Assembly: GCA_031286325.1 (NCBI GenBank) | Contig: JAITUT010000017.1 | Coordinates: 1 to 45,413, forward strand | Direction of reading: 5' to 3' | From: Helicobacteraceae bacterium | Lineage (GTDB): Bacteria; Campylobacterota; Campylobacteria; Campylobacterales; SZUA-545 | Length of the DNA stretch: 45,413 nucleotides | In this document: piece after piece, positions 18,584-25,256 of the stretch | Layout: each line of letters opens with the position of its first letter | Position numbering within the stretch: position 1 is the stretch's first letter | Position numbers and translations under genes: made by a program | The notes under the pieces: model-generated | The model's database searches: none | What the model was told of the DNA's origin: nothing | Seen by the model: only the letters and a program-made list of their open reading frames with translations

Positions 18584-18700
18584 TTATCGCCTCAACAATG
18601 AAAGCGCGGCGAAAAAGCCAGACATTATAATCGCGGGATACGCGATCACAGTAAAAAAATAGTTAAAAACCATATCTTGACTAACAGGGAAAGCTTCCAT
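18584..18700 (-). CDS. Small inovirus membrane protein (38 aa)
   Basis: From ATG 18700 the product is MEAFPVSQDMVFNYFFTVIA followed by YPAIIMSGFFAALSLLRR. One hydrophobic helix is followed by a basic end, the pattern of small filamentous coat proteins (pVII/pIX or a pVIII variant). A longer upstream frame to 18766 overlaps the previous gene and is less likely. It sits one base before the pIII-like start. Confidence 0.6.
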   Translation of the reverse strand: MEAFPVSQDMVFNYFFTVIAYPAIIMSGFFAALSLLRR

Positions 18701-18702
18701 TT

Positions 18703-18855
18703 TCAACGCCTCACGAAAATCATAATAACGCCAATAGCAAAGAAAAGACCGACAACAACGCCGCACAAACCCATTAAGAAATTGTAATTTGAATAGGCAA
18801 GCCCTAGCATATCTGCGGACAAAGTCGCGTTATAAGTAGCGTTATACTCGTTCAC
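18703..18855 (-). CDS. Small inovirus membrane protein (50 aa, GTG start)
   Basis: The frame from GTG 18855 gives NEYNATYNATLSADMLGLAY, then a hydrophobic helix (FLMGLCGVVVGLFFAIGVIM) and an RR end. The GTG overlaps the stop of the upstream frame as GTGA, and AGGAG lies just before it, so translation is probably coupled. It is likely a minor coat protein; there is no specific family match. Confidence 0.6.
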   Translation of the reverse strand: MNEYNATYNATLSADMLGLAYSNYNFLMGLCGVVVGLFFAIGVIMIFVRR

Positions 18856-18974
18856 TTCACGCTCCTAATAAGCTCAATCGCTCTTTCAATACTCCACGCC
18901 ACCGCCAAAAAAGCGAGCAACGTCGAAAATATGATCGCCAAGTTAGAAATTGAAAAATTAGGAGCGAGGAGCAT
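18852..18974 (-). CDS. Small inovirus membrane protein (40 aa)
   Basis: From ATG 18974 the product begins MLLAPNFSISNLAIIFSTLL and ends SIERAIELIRSVK. One membrane helix is followed by a basic amphipathic end. The start overlaps the upstream stop (TAATG) and its stop overlaps the next start (GTGA). Such tight coupling supports a real gene. Confidence 0.6.
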   Translation of the reverse strand: MLLAPNFSISNLAIIFSTLLAFLAVAWSIERAIELIRSVK

Positions 18975-19189
18975 TAAAGATCTGACCTACCAGCTGAATA
19001 ACCAGAACCATAAATATCAGAAACAAGCAAAACAGCTTTTCTAATCGCCCAAATAGCACCAAGAGCCACAACAAGCTCCATAGCAATAATTATAAAATAA
19101 TCGGTCAAATTATCAGCAAAAACGCCGATATGCGAATCTGCAAAAGCAAAGACAGAAAACACACAAAAGAAGATCAAGAAGCCTTTCAC
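18974..19189 (-). CDS. Secreted coat-like protein (71 aa)
   Basis: A signal peptide (MKGFLIFFCVFSVFAFA) is followed by DSHIGVFADNLTDYF, a membrane helix (IIIAMELVVALGAIWAI) and a basic, Gly/Ser-rich end. This is the layout of a filamentous phage coat protein. It may be a second coat protein or the major one; the 19224 gene is an equally good candidate. Confidence 0.65.
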   Translation of the reverse strand: MKGFLIFFCVFSVFAFADSHIGVFADNLTDYFIIIAMELVVALGAIWAIRKAVLLVSDIYGSGYSAGRSDL

Positions 19190-19223
19190 GTTTTATCCTT
19201 TTCTGGGGCACTGATTAACGCGA

Positions 19224-19406
19224 TTAACCGCGAAGAAGAGCGAGGCCTTTTTTAATGCCCCACATAACAGCCAACGCACCAAGAACCGCCACGGCGATCA
19301 CAACGAAGTCTTCAGTAGACAACGTCGGCGCAGTAAGCACAGGCGCGGCAAAAGCCGAGACCGAAAACGCAGAACCCAAAACCAGCGCAGAAAAAAACTT
19401 TTTCAC
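19224..19406 (-). CDS. Probable major coat protein (pVIII-like)
   Basis: From the GTG at 19406 the 60-residue precursor reads KKFFSALVLGSAFSVSAFA (signal peptide), then APVLTAPTLSTEDFVVIAVAV and ...GALAVMWGIKKGLALLRG. The mature form of about 40 residues has an acidic N-terminus, a hydrophobic helix and a basic C-terminus, as in pVIII. A longer frame to 19493 is open, but its first 29 residues do not resemble a signal peptide. GGGGG lies 6 bases before the GTG. Confidence 0.75.
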   Translation of the reverse strand: MKKFFSALVLGSAFSVSAFAAPVLTAPTLSTEDFVVIAVAVLGALAVMWGIKKGLALLRG

Positions 19407-19499
19407 GCTAGAAACCCCCTTTTTATTATTTGCGGCACGTCCCACCCCCCGTAGCCACACGACGCGATCCACAATCGCGACACCCGAACACAATCAATA

Positions 19500-19883
19500 T
19501 TATTGATTGTGTTCATCTTTTTTCTTACCTAAATGCTTGTGATCCGCCGCAGGATTGCGATCAAATAGAATAGGCGGAGCATTGCGCACTTGCCTTACAC
19601 TACTTTCATAGTAAGAACTATTCGAGCGATTGAAAAACGAGGGATTGTATTCGCAGACAACCGCGATATGCTTGCCCTTTGCGCTTAATAACGCGCCGCC
19701 GAGAACGTTCTCGTCGAAAGAAAAATCCGACATATCAAGACGTTCATTGCCGTCAGTATCAACGAACGTAGACTCAACTGTAACTACAGCTTCGGTATTA
19801 GATACCTCGCCAGTAGCCTTATTAACAAGAGATTTGCGGCGAACGGCGCGAACCTCACCTAGCTTGTAAACAAACACGGGCAC
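19500..19883 (-). CDS. Possible phage single-stranded DNA-binding protein (pV-like)
   Basis: The 127-residue protein (MPVFVYKLGEVRAVRRKSLV) is rich in short beta-type stretches and charged residues, with Arg/Lys and aromatic residues and no membrane helix. It sits between the integrase and the coat genes, where filamentous phages usually carry their ssDNA-binding protein. No motif proves this; the assignment is by position, size and composition. Its start overlaps the integrase end by 29 bases. Confidence 0.5.
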   Translation of the reverse strand: MPVFVYKLGEVRAVRRKSLVNKATGEVSNTEAVVTVESTFVDTDGNERLDMSDFSFDENVLGGALLSAKGKHIAVVCEYNPSFFNRSNSSYYESSVRQVRNAPPILFDRNPAADHKHLGKKKDEHNQ

Positions 19884-21045
19884 TCCTTTTTTGGATTTGG
19901 GGCACTTTTTTTAACCCGCCAGCGCAGTGCCCCACCGCAGACGGGTCAGGACTTACATCGCCAAGACGAATGCCAAGATTATCAGTAAGAATCGCGCCGA
20001 TCACCTCTTTAGAAGATTCAGCGCGTTTATGTACGTATTTTTCTGTAATAGCGATAGAAGAATGTCCGAGCGCGTGAGAGACTTTCTCAATAGGTAAATG
20101 AAGCTCATTAATAGCGTAATCGCCGATCAAATGGCGAAGATCGTGAATACGCATTTTTGGCAAATCATCAAAACGAACGCCTAAATTTTGAGACCAAAGC
20201 GTAAGAAGCTTATTCCAAGAACGAGAAACGCTAGAGAGCTTAAGCCCAGTAACGGGAGAGGGAAAGACAAGATCGGAAGCCCTCGCGCACTTTGGCTTGA
20301 TAGCCGTTAAAAAATCCATTAAGAAAGGAGAAGCGGAAAACTCCATATCTTTTTTGGCTTTATTGATTAAAGCGGGAATGAAGTAATAACCGTTAGGCTG
20401 TATATCAGCCCAACGGATACTTTTTACTTCATTCAGCCGCCGACCGTGAGCCAAAAAAAGCCAAAACGCGCGCATTTTTGGATCAGGAAATTCATAAATA
20501 GCGGCAAAGAGGGCGCGACTTTGATCGCGCGTTAAAGTAAAACGGCGCAAATTGTCATACTTAGGCAAAACCACAAGCGGGATCGGATTGTGATCGGCAT
20601 ACTTCGCTTTAATAGCGAAATTATAAAGAGTGGAGAGAAAAGACGTGATATTTTTGATCGTCTTAGGCTTTAAGCCTCGTGAAATCAAAAAATCCACAAA
20701 TTTTTGATAATCTTTAAAATTTAGACTTGAGAGCTTGCGATCGCCGAAACGAGGTTTTACCCACTTCGTATAAAAACCGTCGATCGTGCGCAACGTCTGG
20801 AGGGACAATGTAGAAGCATAAAGGCTTTTATGCTCCTCGTAAAGAGCATTTAAGGTTAAAGATCGACACTCAAGCGAGAGCTCCAAACGCCAGAGGCGCA
20901 AAGCTTCTATGGCTTGAGCCTCGTTGTGATTATAGAGAACGCGCCTATGTTGCTTACCGCCTGCTGTAAGGATCAGGCGGTAAGCGCGATCGCGCTCTCT
21001 ATATGAAAGCCCACGGTGGGCAGTTTGGACAAAGGAGGTGGACAC
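19855..21045 (-). CDS. int: Tyrosine-family phage integrase
   Basis: The recombinase core is clear: the first catalytic Arg in LAHGRRLNEVKSIRW, HDLRHLIGDYAI (box II His and Arg), and GHSSIAITEKYVH with the nucleophilic Tyr. An N-terminal SAM-like arm binds core DNA. It should recombine at the tRNA-fMet att sites. The frame is open to 21084, but I prefer a GTG at 21045 with GGAG 6 bases upstream, because the longer form would overlap the divergent repressor. The chosen start leaves one base between the two opposed start codons. The start is therefore uncertain; the family is not. Confidence 0.9.
   Translation of the reverse strand: MSTSFVQTAHRGLSYRERDRAYRLILTAGGKQHRRVLYNHNEAQAIEALRLWRLELSLECRSLTLNALYEEHKSLYASTLSLQTLRTIDGFYTKWVKPRFGDRKLSSLNFKDYQKFVDFLISRGLKPKTIKNITSFLSTLYNFAIKAKYADHNPIPLVVLPKYDNLRRFTLTRDQSRALFAAIYEFPDPKMRAFWLFLAHGRRLNEVKSIRWADIQPNGYYFIPALINKAKKDMEFSASPFLMDFLTAIKPKCARASDLVFPSPVTGLKLSSVSRSWNKLLTLWSQNLGVRFDDLPKMRIHDLRHLIGDYAINELHLPIEKVSHALGHSSIAITEKYVHKRAESSKEVIGAILTDNLGIRLGDVSPDPSAVGHCAGGLKKVPQIQKRSARVCLQAR
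21009..21021. promoter_or_regulatory. Dyad (GCCCAC-G-GTGGGC) near the int/repressor junction
   Basis: A perfect 6-bp inverted repeat around one central G lies inside the first codons of int and 26 bases before the repressor ATG. It could be an operator for the adjacent CI-like protein or a transcript hairpin. Confidence 0.35.
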
Positions 21046-21046
21046 T

Positions 21047-21433
21047 ATGGACTCCAAAACACACAATTTGAGTAATTCTAGCAAAGAAAATCTTAACTTG
21101 TCAAGAGGTAAAAGCGAAAAAAACCAAATTTTTCAAAGAATTTTAGAGATTGAGCACATAAAAACTATGAAAAGCCTAGCAGAGGTGCTAGGCTTGACAA
21201 AAAACAATATATACAACTATGAAAGCAGAAACGCGATACCATACGAAAAAATAATAAACTACGCAGAAAAAAAACAGATAAACCTGAACTGGCTATTTTT
21301 TGGAGAGGGCGAACAATTGAGAAAAGACAGCAACGAAAAAGAATACGAAAAAGAAATCGTTGAAATAACGAGAGTTTTGCGCGGATTTATAGAAAAGTCA
21401 GTAAAAAAATTGCACGAAAAGGAAAACAAATGA
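21047..21433 (+). CDS. CI-like phage repressor (HTH)
   Basis: The 128-residue protein carries a helix-turn-helix of the CI N-terminal type: SLAEVLGLTKNNIYNYESRN followed by AIPYEKIINYAEKKQINLNWLFFGEG. The C-terminal part is a short charged helix, not a peptidase, so it is not a LexA-type self-cleaving repressor. AAAGGAGG at 21031-21038 gives an ideal 8-base spacing to the ATG at 21047. The in-frame GTG at 21038 lies inside that site. It is likely to control lysogeny and int expression. Confidence 0.8.
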   Translation: MDSKTHNLSNSSKENLNLSRGKSEKNQIFQRILEIEHIKTMKSLAEVLGLTKNNIYNYESRNAIPYEKIINYAEKKQINLNWLFFGEGEQLRKDSNEKEYEKEIVEITRVLRGFIEKSVKKLHEKENK

Positions 21434-21987
21434 CCGCAGGAATAATGTTTATAGCAGGAATGATATTTGGAATGTTATGCACATTCTCAATTATGAAAAT
21501 GTTACAAGAGGGATTCGACGCAATGCGCAAAAAAGAAAATGCGCAAGAACGAGACGAGATCGACGCAATCCACAAAACCGAAAACGAGCAAGATCGAAAC
21601 AAAGAGAAAGGCGAGCGTTACGAGAAAGAGAGAGGAGCGGAACTGGAAGCCAGAGGATACACGGTGGAATATCGCGGAATAGAAAAAGGATTTAACGACG
21701 GCGGGATCGACCTAATAGCGAGAAAAAGCGATGAAATTATGTTAGTGCAGTGTAAAAATTGGACTAACATACAAGCAGATCAAAAAGACATAAAACACTT
21801 CTTTGCTAGCTATATAGATTATATAGAAGAAGAAAAACCGCCAAAAGAAATAAAAGTTAAATGCAGATTTGTTTGTTCTGCAGGTTTTACAGATCAAGCA
21901 GTAAAACAAATACAAGCTTACAATGCCAGAGGGCATAAATTCAGATTTGTAAAAAGAAAAGAACATCTAGTAGACACAGACGACTAA
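21430..21987 (+). CDS. Membrane-anchored Mrr-like PD-(D/E)XK nuclease
   Basis: The 185-residue protein begins with a membrane helix (MTAGIMFIAGMIFGMLCTF), then a charged, Glu/Arg-rich coiled-coil-like stretch (residues about 32-65). The C-terminal domain contains YEKERGAELEARGYTVEYRG and GFNDGGIDLIARKSDEIMLV with the following QCK, which is the D...(x)QxK pattern of Mrr-type restriction endonucleases. The ATG overlaps the repressor stop (ATGA), so they are co-expressed from the lysogenic side. A lysogeny-time defence or superinfection-exclusion role is an inference. Confidence 0.75.
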   Translation: MTAGIMFIAGMIFGMLCTFSIMKMLQEGFDAMRKKENAQERDEIDAIHKTENEQDRNKEKGERYEKERGAELEARGYTVEYRGIEKGFNDGGIDLIARKSDEIMLVQCKNWTNIQADQKDIKHFFASYIDYIEEEKPPKEIKVKCRFVCSAGFTDQAVKQIQAYNARGHKFRFVKRKEHLVDTDD

Positions 21988-21992
21988 AAAAG

Positions 21993-22030
21993 ACTAAATT
22001 AGTCCGATCGCGCGATCAGAATAATTTAGT
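21993..22030. terminator. Large hairpin after the nuclease gene
   Basis: ACTAAATTA (21993-22001) pairs with TAATTTAGT (22022-22030), with the palindrome GATCGCGCGATC nested inside. No long T-run follows, so it may be a weak or bidirectional terminator between the repressor operon and the phage non-coding region. Confidence 0.5.
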
Positions 22031-22529
22031 ATTAAAAAACGAATTTTCGCGATTTTTTGGTATTGACAGAAACTCTTTATAAATAGCCAAGATGCGCCCG
22101 CTAGCGGGCGCTCGTGCCTCGCGCCGCTAGCGATCGCAAAAGGGGATCAAGTTTCATTGATTGCGAAAAAATCAGAAAATTCTTCAGCGGCTACGCCGCT
22201 ACGGGGGATCAAACGCCCCCGAACCCCCAGTTTGCTGATTTTGCTCCGCAAAATCCAGCCTCTAGCTAGGTTACGAACAATCACAGATAATACACGGATA
22301 ACTCACAAAAGTATATAAATCAAATACGAAAAGACGCGAAAAAGCCGCGATCGCGAGATATTCACTATTAGTTAGCTATAACGTGAAAAAAATTCAGGAT
22401 ACAAGGGCGCGATGTAATTACATCAGCCCCGCCGTCATAAAAAAATAGCCAAAAAATGCGGAAATTATTCACTTCAAGAGGAAAACAGGTGAAAAACTAG
22501 CCTATAAAAAGAAAAAAAGCAAAATAAAC
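22031..22529. other. Structured non-coding region of the inovirus (possible origin/packaging region)
   Basis: No open frame is convincing here. It holds a series of stem-loops: the 18-bp palindrome GCGCCCGC-TA-GCGGGCGC (22094-22111), AGCGGC-TAC-GCCGCT (22186-22200), CGGGGG...CCCCCG (22202-22221) and GATTTTGC-TCC-GCAAAATC (22237-22255). Filamentous phages keep their replication origins and packaging hairpin in one intergenic region, and this is the only large one in the element. The role is inferred from structure and position. Confidence 0.6.
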
Positions 22530-22555
22530 CTAAAACGGAACATCATCTAGGTACT

Positions 22556-22613
22556 GCTCATAACCCGAAGGTCGGAGGTTCAAATCCTCCCTCCGCAACC
22601 ACGAACGAACCTC
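22556..22613. repeat. attR core
   Basis: An exact copy of 12966-13023. The similarity runs on to 22749 (4 mismatches over 194 bp), beyond what an att core needs. Confidence 0.9.
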
Positions 22614-22749
22614 GTTAATACCCATATCCGTCCGTAATTTTTCAATGTCTAAATCATACGCGCCGCGCCGCGCAAGTTCACGGATAGTCAACACAAAAGG
22701 CGTAAAAATATACACATAAGCCTCACTATTTTCCGCGAGCGCCGCACGA
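22614..22749 (-). pseudogene. Stub of a second tandem inovirus copy (rep 3' end)
   Basis: This stretch matches 13024-13159, the part of Rep next to attL, with only 4 scattered mismatches across the whole 194-bp repeat. It encodes MYIFTPFVLTIRELARRGAY...GINEVRSWLRRED and on through the att core to YEQYLDDVPF and a stop, the C-terminus of Rep in its phage form. It shows that a second copy was once integrated in tandem and was then cut off at about 22749. Confidence 0.75.
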
Positions 22750-22913
22750 TTTACTTTATGCCGAGTATTGCCTGCTTAAAAACTAGGTAAAGAATTTTGA
22801 GCAAGTTAAGCGGGAGTGTTGGGGGAATTTTGCGGAGGAATGAATTTGCGAAAATGAGAGATGTTGAGAGAGGTAGAGAATGAGCGGTTGCTCTTGCTCT
22901 TTTATATTTATTT
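22750..22913. other. Intergenic stretch between phage stub and CRISPR locus
   Basis: No gene is supported in these 164 bases. Similarity to the phage ends at 22749 and the first CRISPR repeat begins at 22914. GAGCGGTTGCTCTTGCTCTTTT (22881 on) could be a weak rightward terminator. Confidence 0.4.
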
Positions 22914-23015
22914 TACGAATAGGCGTCCGAAATTGCACGACTCTCAGACTTGTAGGAGAGATTATCTATAATGTCTGGAGTCTGACACCTGTCCGAAATT
23001 GCACGCCTGTTTTAA
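22914..23015 (-). CRISPR. Left mini-array: variant repeat, one spacer, one repeat
   Basis: Read leftward: a 36-nt variant repeat at 23015-22980 (TTAAAAC...GTGTCAGAC), a 30-nt spacer (22979-22950) and a 36-nt repeat at 22949-22914 (GTCTGAGAGTCGTGCAATTT...). The second repeat matches the right-array repeat except at base 21 and the last four bases. The 66-nt spacing is exactly that of the right array. The unit follows the left tracrRNA on the same strand. No clear terminator follows. Confidence 0.75.
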
Positions 23016-23020
23016 TCAAT

Positions 23021-23120
23021 ACGGCAATTTTGACAACTTCCGCTCCTCGCGGAAAGCCCTTTTAGGCAATTTGTAAAAAATTTATCTGAACTCGCCATGC
23101 AATTTTGGACGTCTATTTAC
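23021..23120 (-). ncRNA. tracrRNA, left copy
   Basis: Read leftward from about 23120: an anti-repeat AATAGACGTCCAAAATTGCA pairs with 20 of 22 CRISPR-repeat bases plus one wobble; a GAGT bulge and TCAGAT then pair with the repeat start GTCTGA. This is the classic upper stem-bulge-lower stem of tracrRNA. A nexus-like GCCTAAAAGGGC (23067-23056) and a stem TTCCGC/GCGGAA (23054-23038) follow. The second copy of the RNA shows a compensatory change in that stem. Confidence 0.8.
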
Positions 23121-23126
23121 CTTTTA

Positions 23127-23155
23127 ATTATACCATATTTCGCTTTTCTTGTAAA
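23127..23155 (-). promoter_or_regulatory. Promoter of left tracrRNA-array unit
   Basis: On the minus strand TTTACA (23150-23155), a 17-base spacer and TGG-TATAAT (23127-23132) form a near-consensus sigma-70 promoter. Predicted start is about 23120, the first base of the anti-repeat. It lies in the gap just after the csn2 stop. Confidence 0.8.
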
Positions 23156-23169
23156 CCGCAAATTTCTAT

Positions 23170-23883
23170 TTATTCAAATTCATTATACCCTTGCGCAATA
23201 CCGCATAAATCTTTGTCAATAATCAGCCGCCTTTCATTAGATTGAATATCGGCTATATCGTAACCCTCTATAATTAACAATCTGACATGTTTGTCATTAC
23301 AATATTGATAAAAAATCCGCATATCGCTCTCTGTTAAAAAACTTTTTCCGAAAATAAGCACAAACAGTTTAAGCGGCTTTAGGTCGCATAGCAAATTTAC
23401 ATATTCGCACAATTTTTCAAGCAAACCGCTATTATTATCGGCAATTGTCAAAGAACAAATCTTTGCAAGATTATTGTTGTTTACGGCGGCGTCATATTCA
23501 ACATTAAGACCCGATTTTATTCTAAAATTTTCCGCCAAATTGAGAATTATACTTTCAAGATTTATAAGCGTCTCGGCCTGTTCGCCGAGAGATAAAAATT
23601 CCGAAAACTTTTTAACAAGCAGATTGGTTATTGCCTTTGAATTAAAGTCAATATTGGTGAAATCAAATATCGCTGATACAGATTTTTCGATATTTAAAAC
23701 TCTGCCGCTTAACGATATGTTAAATCTTCCTTCTTTTCCGCAATCAATTTGATTTCGCAGTTCTCTTAAAATTTCAAATAGAAAATTCTTATTTTCAATA
23801 GATAATGTGAAGAAACCCGTTTCAGGAATTATTATATCAGGTTCTATTCCGCGGCAAGAGAGAGTCAATAAATTCATATTCAT
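23170..23883 (-). CDS. csn2: Csn2, type II-A CRISPR adaptation protein
   Basis: The 237-residue protein (MNMNLLTLSCRGIEPDIIIP) has the Csn2 pattern: beta-rich N-terminus, a helical middle, KLFVLIFGKSFLTESDMRIFYQY and the C-terminal NERRLIIDKDLCGIAQGYNEF close to the family signature. Csn2 is a DNA-end-binding ring that works with Cas1-Cas2 and Cas9 in spacer acquisition, and it defines subtype II-A. It overlaps cas2 by 4 bases (ATGA). Confidence 0.88.
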   Translation of the reverse strand: MNMNLLTLSCRGIEPDIIIPETGFFTLSIENKNFLFEILRELRNQIDCGKEGRFNISLSGRVLNIEKSVSAIFDFTNIDFNSKAITNLLVKKFSEFLSLGEQAETLINLESIILNLAENFRIKSGLNVEYDAAVNNNNLAKICSLTIADNNSGLLEKLCEYVNLLCDLKPLKLFVLIFGKSFLTESDMRIFYQYCNDKHVRLLIIEGYDIADIQSNERRLIIDKDLCGIAQGYNEFE

Positions 23884-24209
23884 TCCTCATCATAAATCGT
23901 CAAACGGTCTGCGGTATCAAGAATATTGCTTTGCTTGCGACCCAATATCCACTCAATATTTGCAAATTGCTTTTCAGTAATTTCCATAACCGCAATATTG
24001 CCCGATTTAGGCTTGTTTTGTTCTAGCCTGTTTCGTATTTGTTTCGCCACCGTTTTGTTAATAGCAAGTTTTGTATAAACGGAATATTGCAACATCATAA
24101 AGCCGTCTTTGATAAGGAATTTGCGAAACCTTGTATAGTCGCGCTTATCTTCCGCCGTATCGGTTGGCAAATCAAAAAATACCATTGTTCTCATAAAACG
24201 ATAACTCAC
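23880..24209 (-). CDS. cas2: Cas2
   Basis: The 109-residue protein starts MSYRFMRTMVFFDLPTDTAE, with the ferredoxin-like first strand and its aspartate (FFDLPT), followed by FRKFLIKDGFMMLQYSVYTK. This is the type II Cas2 pattern. It bridges Cas1 dimers in the integration complex. It overlaps cas1 and csn2 by 4 bases each. Confidence 0.94.
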   Translation of the reverse strand: MSYRFMRTMVFFDLPTDTAEDKRDYTRFRKFLIKDGFMMLQYSVYTKLAINKTVAKQIRNRLEQNKPKSGNIAVMEITEKQFANIEWILGRKQSNILDTADRLTIYDEE

Positions 24210-25087
24210 TCTTCTTCGCTCAAAATATCTATACCAAATATATCGGTTATCTCGTTTCTCATAAATCGGAAAACTCTATGCAGGTATATTCTTATCGCGG
24301 GAATCAAGCTTTGATTTTCTTCGTTGACTTTGATCCGTGAATATAGAATTTTCAGCATATATCTTTTATATGTTATTTTTTGTTCGTTAGGAATTTTTAC
24401 TACAGCCCGATCGACAATCGCGCGAAAAGGCTCCATTAAGTCGCTTGCTAAATTGAAAGCATTTTCAATACCTCTGTGCCAAATTCCGAGCTCCGTCAGA
24501 TATCCGCAAGCCGATATTTCACGAACAAAGGTTGCCATTATAATTGTATAACCATAATTCAAAGCGTCATTTTCAAAACAAGCTATTTCCCGATTGAAGT
24601 CGCTGCCGAACAACGTTCTAAAATAAATGGCTGCCGCTTGCGCCTCATAATTATTGTCGTCTCCGTTCGTTACATTATTTTGATAATTGGTAAGCAGGCA
24701 ATACTCTTCCGCACAGTTTAAATCGGATAAGTGGAGAGCTTGCTGTCGGATTTTTTCGACAACCACCTGTTTCCAGCATTGTAATTTTAAGTCGTCGCTC
24801 CAAGCAATTTGCTCTTTGATTTTCTTTGCCGCGCTGAAATGAGCGTGAACTGGCATAAAAACAGAAGATGGTAAGTGTTTTCTATCGCAAAATATAATAT
24901 TTGCGCCTGTTTCGGTTAAATCAACTACTAGCGCGGCAGTCAACGCCACGGCGGCACTTTCGATAATAAGTGTTTCAATTTCGCTTATATGTATTCGTTC
25001 CTCAATCTCTGAACGAATAACAAGCGAGCCAAGTTGCGATTCTAACTTACAACGCTTGTTAATAACAATCGTTCGGAACCCAGCCAT
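24206..25087 (-). CDS. cas1: Cas1, CRISPR integrase (type II)
   Basis: The 293-residue protein starts MAGFRTIVINKRCKLESQLG. Catalytic residues fit: E in NYEAQAAAIYFRTLFG, H in LGIWHRGIENAFNLASD, and the following LMEPFRAIVDRAV. Cas1 integrates new spacers with Cas2. GAGGTGATAAT precedes the ATG. Both sides of the cas1-cas2-csn2 block carry an inverted tracrRNA-array unit. Base composition is lower in GC and poorer in GATCGC words than the core genes. Confidence 0.95.
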   Translation of the reverse strand: MAGFRTIVINKRCKLESQLGSLVIRSEIEERIHISEIETLIIESAAVALTAALVVDLTETGANIIFCDRKHLPSSVFMPVHAHFSAAKKIKEQIAWSDDLKLQCWKQVVVEKIRQQALHLSDLNCAEEYCLLTNYQNNVTNGDDNNYEAQAAAIYFRTLFGSDFNREIACFENDALNYGYTIIMATFVREISACGYLTELGIWHRGIENAFNLASDLMEPFRAIVDRAVVKIPNEQKITYKRYMLKILYSRIKVNEENQSLIPAIRIYLHRVFRFMRNEITDIFGIDILSEEE

Positions 25088-25108
25088 ATTATCACCTCAA
25101 AAAAGCCC

Positions 25109-25137
25109 TTGACGTTCTTAGAAAAGTGTACTACAAT
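25109..25137 (+). promoter_or_regulatory. Promoter of right tracrRNA-array unit
   Basis: TTGACG (25109-25114), exactly 17 bases, then TACAAT (25132-25137) is a strong sigma-70-type promoter. It lies in the cas1 leader but points away from cas1, toward the tracrRNA and array. Confidence 0.8.
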
Positions 25138-25143
25138 AAGACT

Positions 25144-25251
25144 GTGAAAAAGAGGGTGGGCGTTCAAAACTGCGCGGCGAGTTCAGATAAATTTTTTACA
25201 AATTGCCTAAAAGGGCTTTCTGCGAGGAGCAGAAGTTGTCAAAATTGCCGT
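25144..25251 (+). ncRNA. tracrRNA, right copy
   Basis: From about 25144 the RNA reads an anti-repeat GGGCGTTCAAAACTGCGC (pairs with 17 of 18 repeat bases, two by wobble), the GAGT bulge, TCAGAT lower stem, GCCTAAAAGGGC, and the stem TTCTGC/GCAGAA (25218-25234). The corresponding left stem is TTCCGC/GCGGAA, a compensatory T-A to C-G change. No terminator lies between it and the array, so co-transcription is likely. Confidence 0.78.
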
Positions 25252-25256
25252 GTAGC

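Larger units (their letters stand above)
12966..22613. mobile_element. Inovirus (filamentous phage) prophage in tRNA-fMet
   Basis: A 58-bp core at 12966-13023 is repeated exactly at 22556-22613, bounding a 9.6-kb unit. On the minus strand the inside reads integrase, possible ssDNA-binding protein, coat and small membrane proteins, pIII-like, pVI-like, Zot/pI, secretin/pIV, and HUH Rep. This is the modular order of a filamentous phage. A repressor and a nuclease run on the other strand, next to a 540-bp structured non-coding region. All expected modules are present and open, so the prophage may be active. Confidence 0.93.

Noticed and set aside
22967-22972. A perfect TATAAT on the plus strand inside the left array
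   Set aside because: At first it seemed to drive a rightward tracrRNA starting at 22980. The anti-repeat with bulge and lower stem, the covarying stem and a 17-bp-spaced promoter all point to the opposite strand. The box lies in a spacer and is probably chance.
22880-23065. A 61-codon plus-strand frame across the left CRISPR unit
   Set aside because: It covers repeat, spacer and tracrRNA sequence and has no protein-like pattern.
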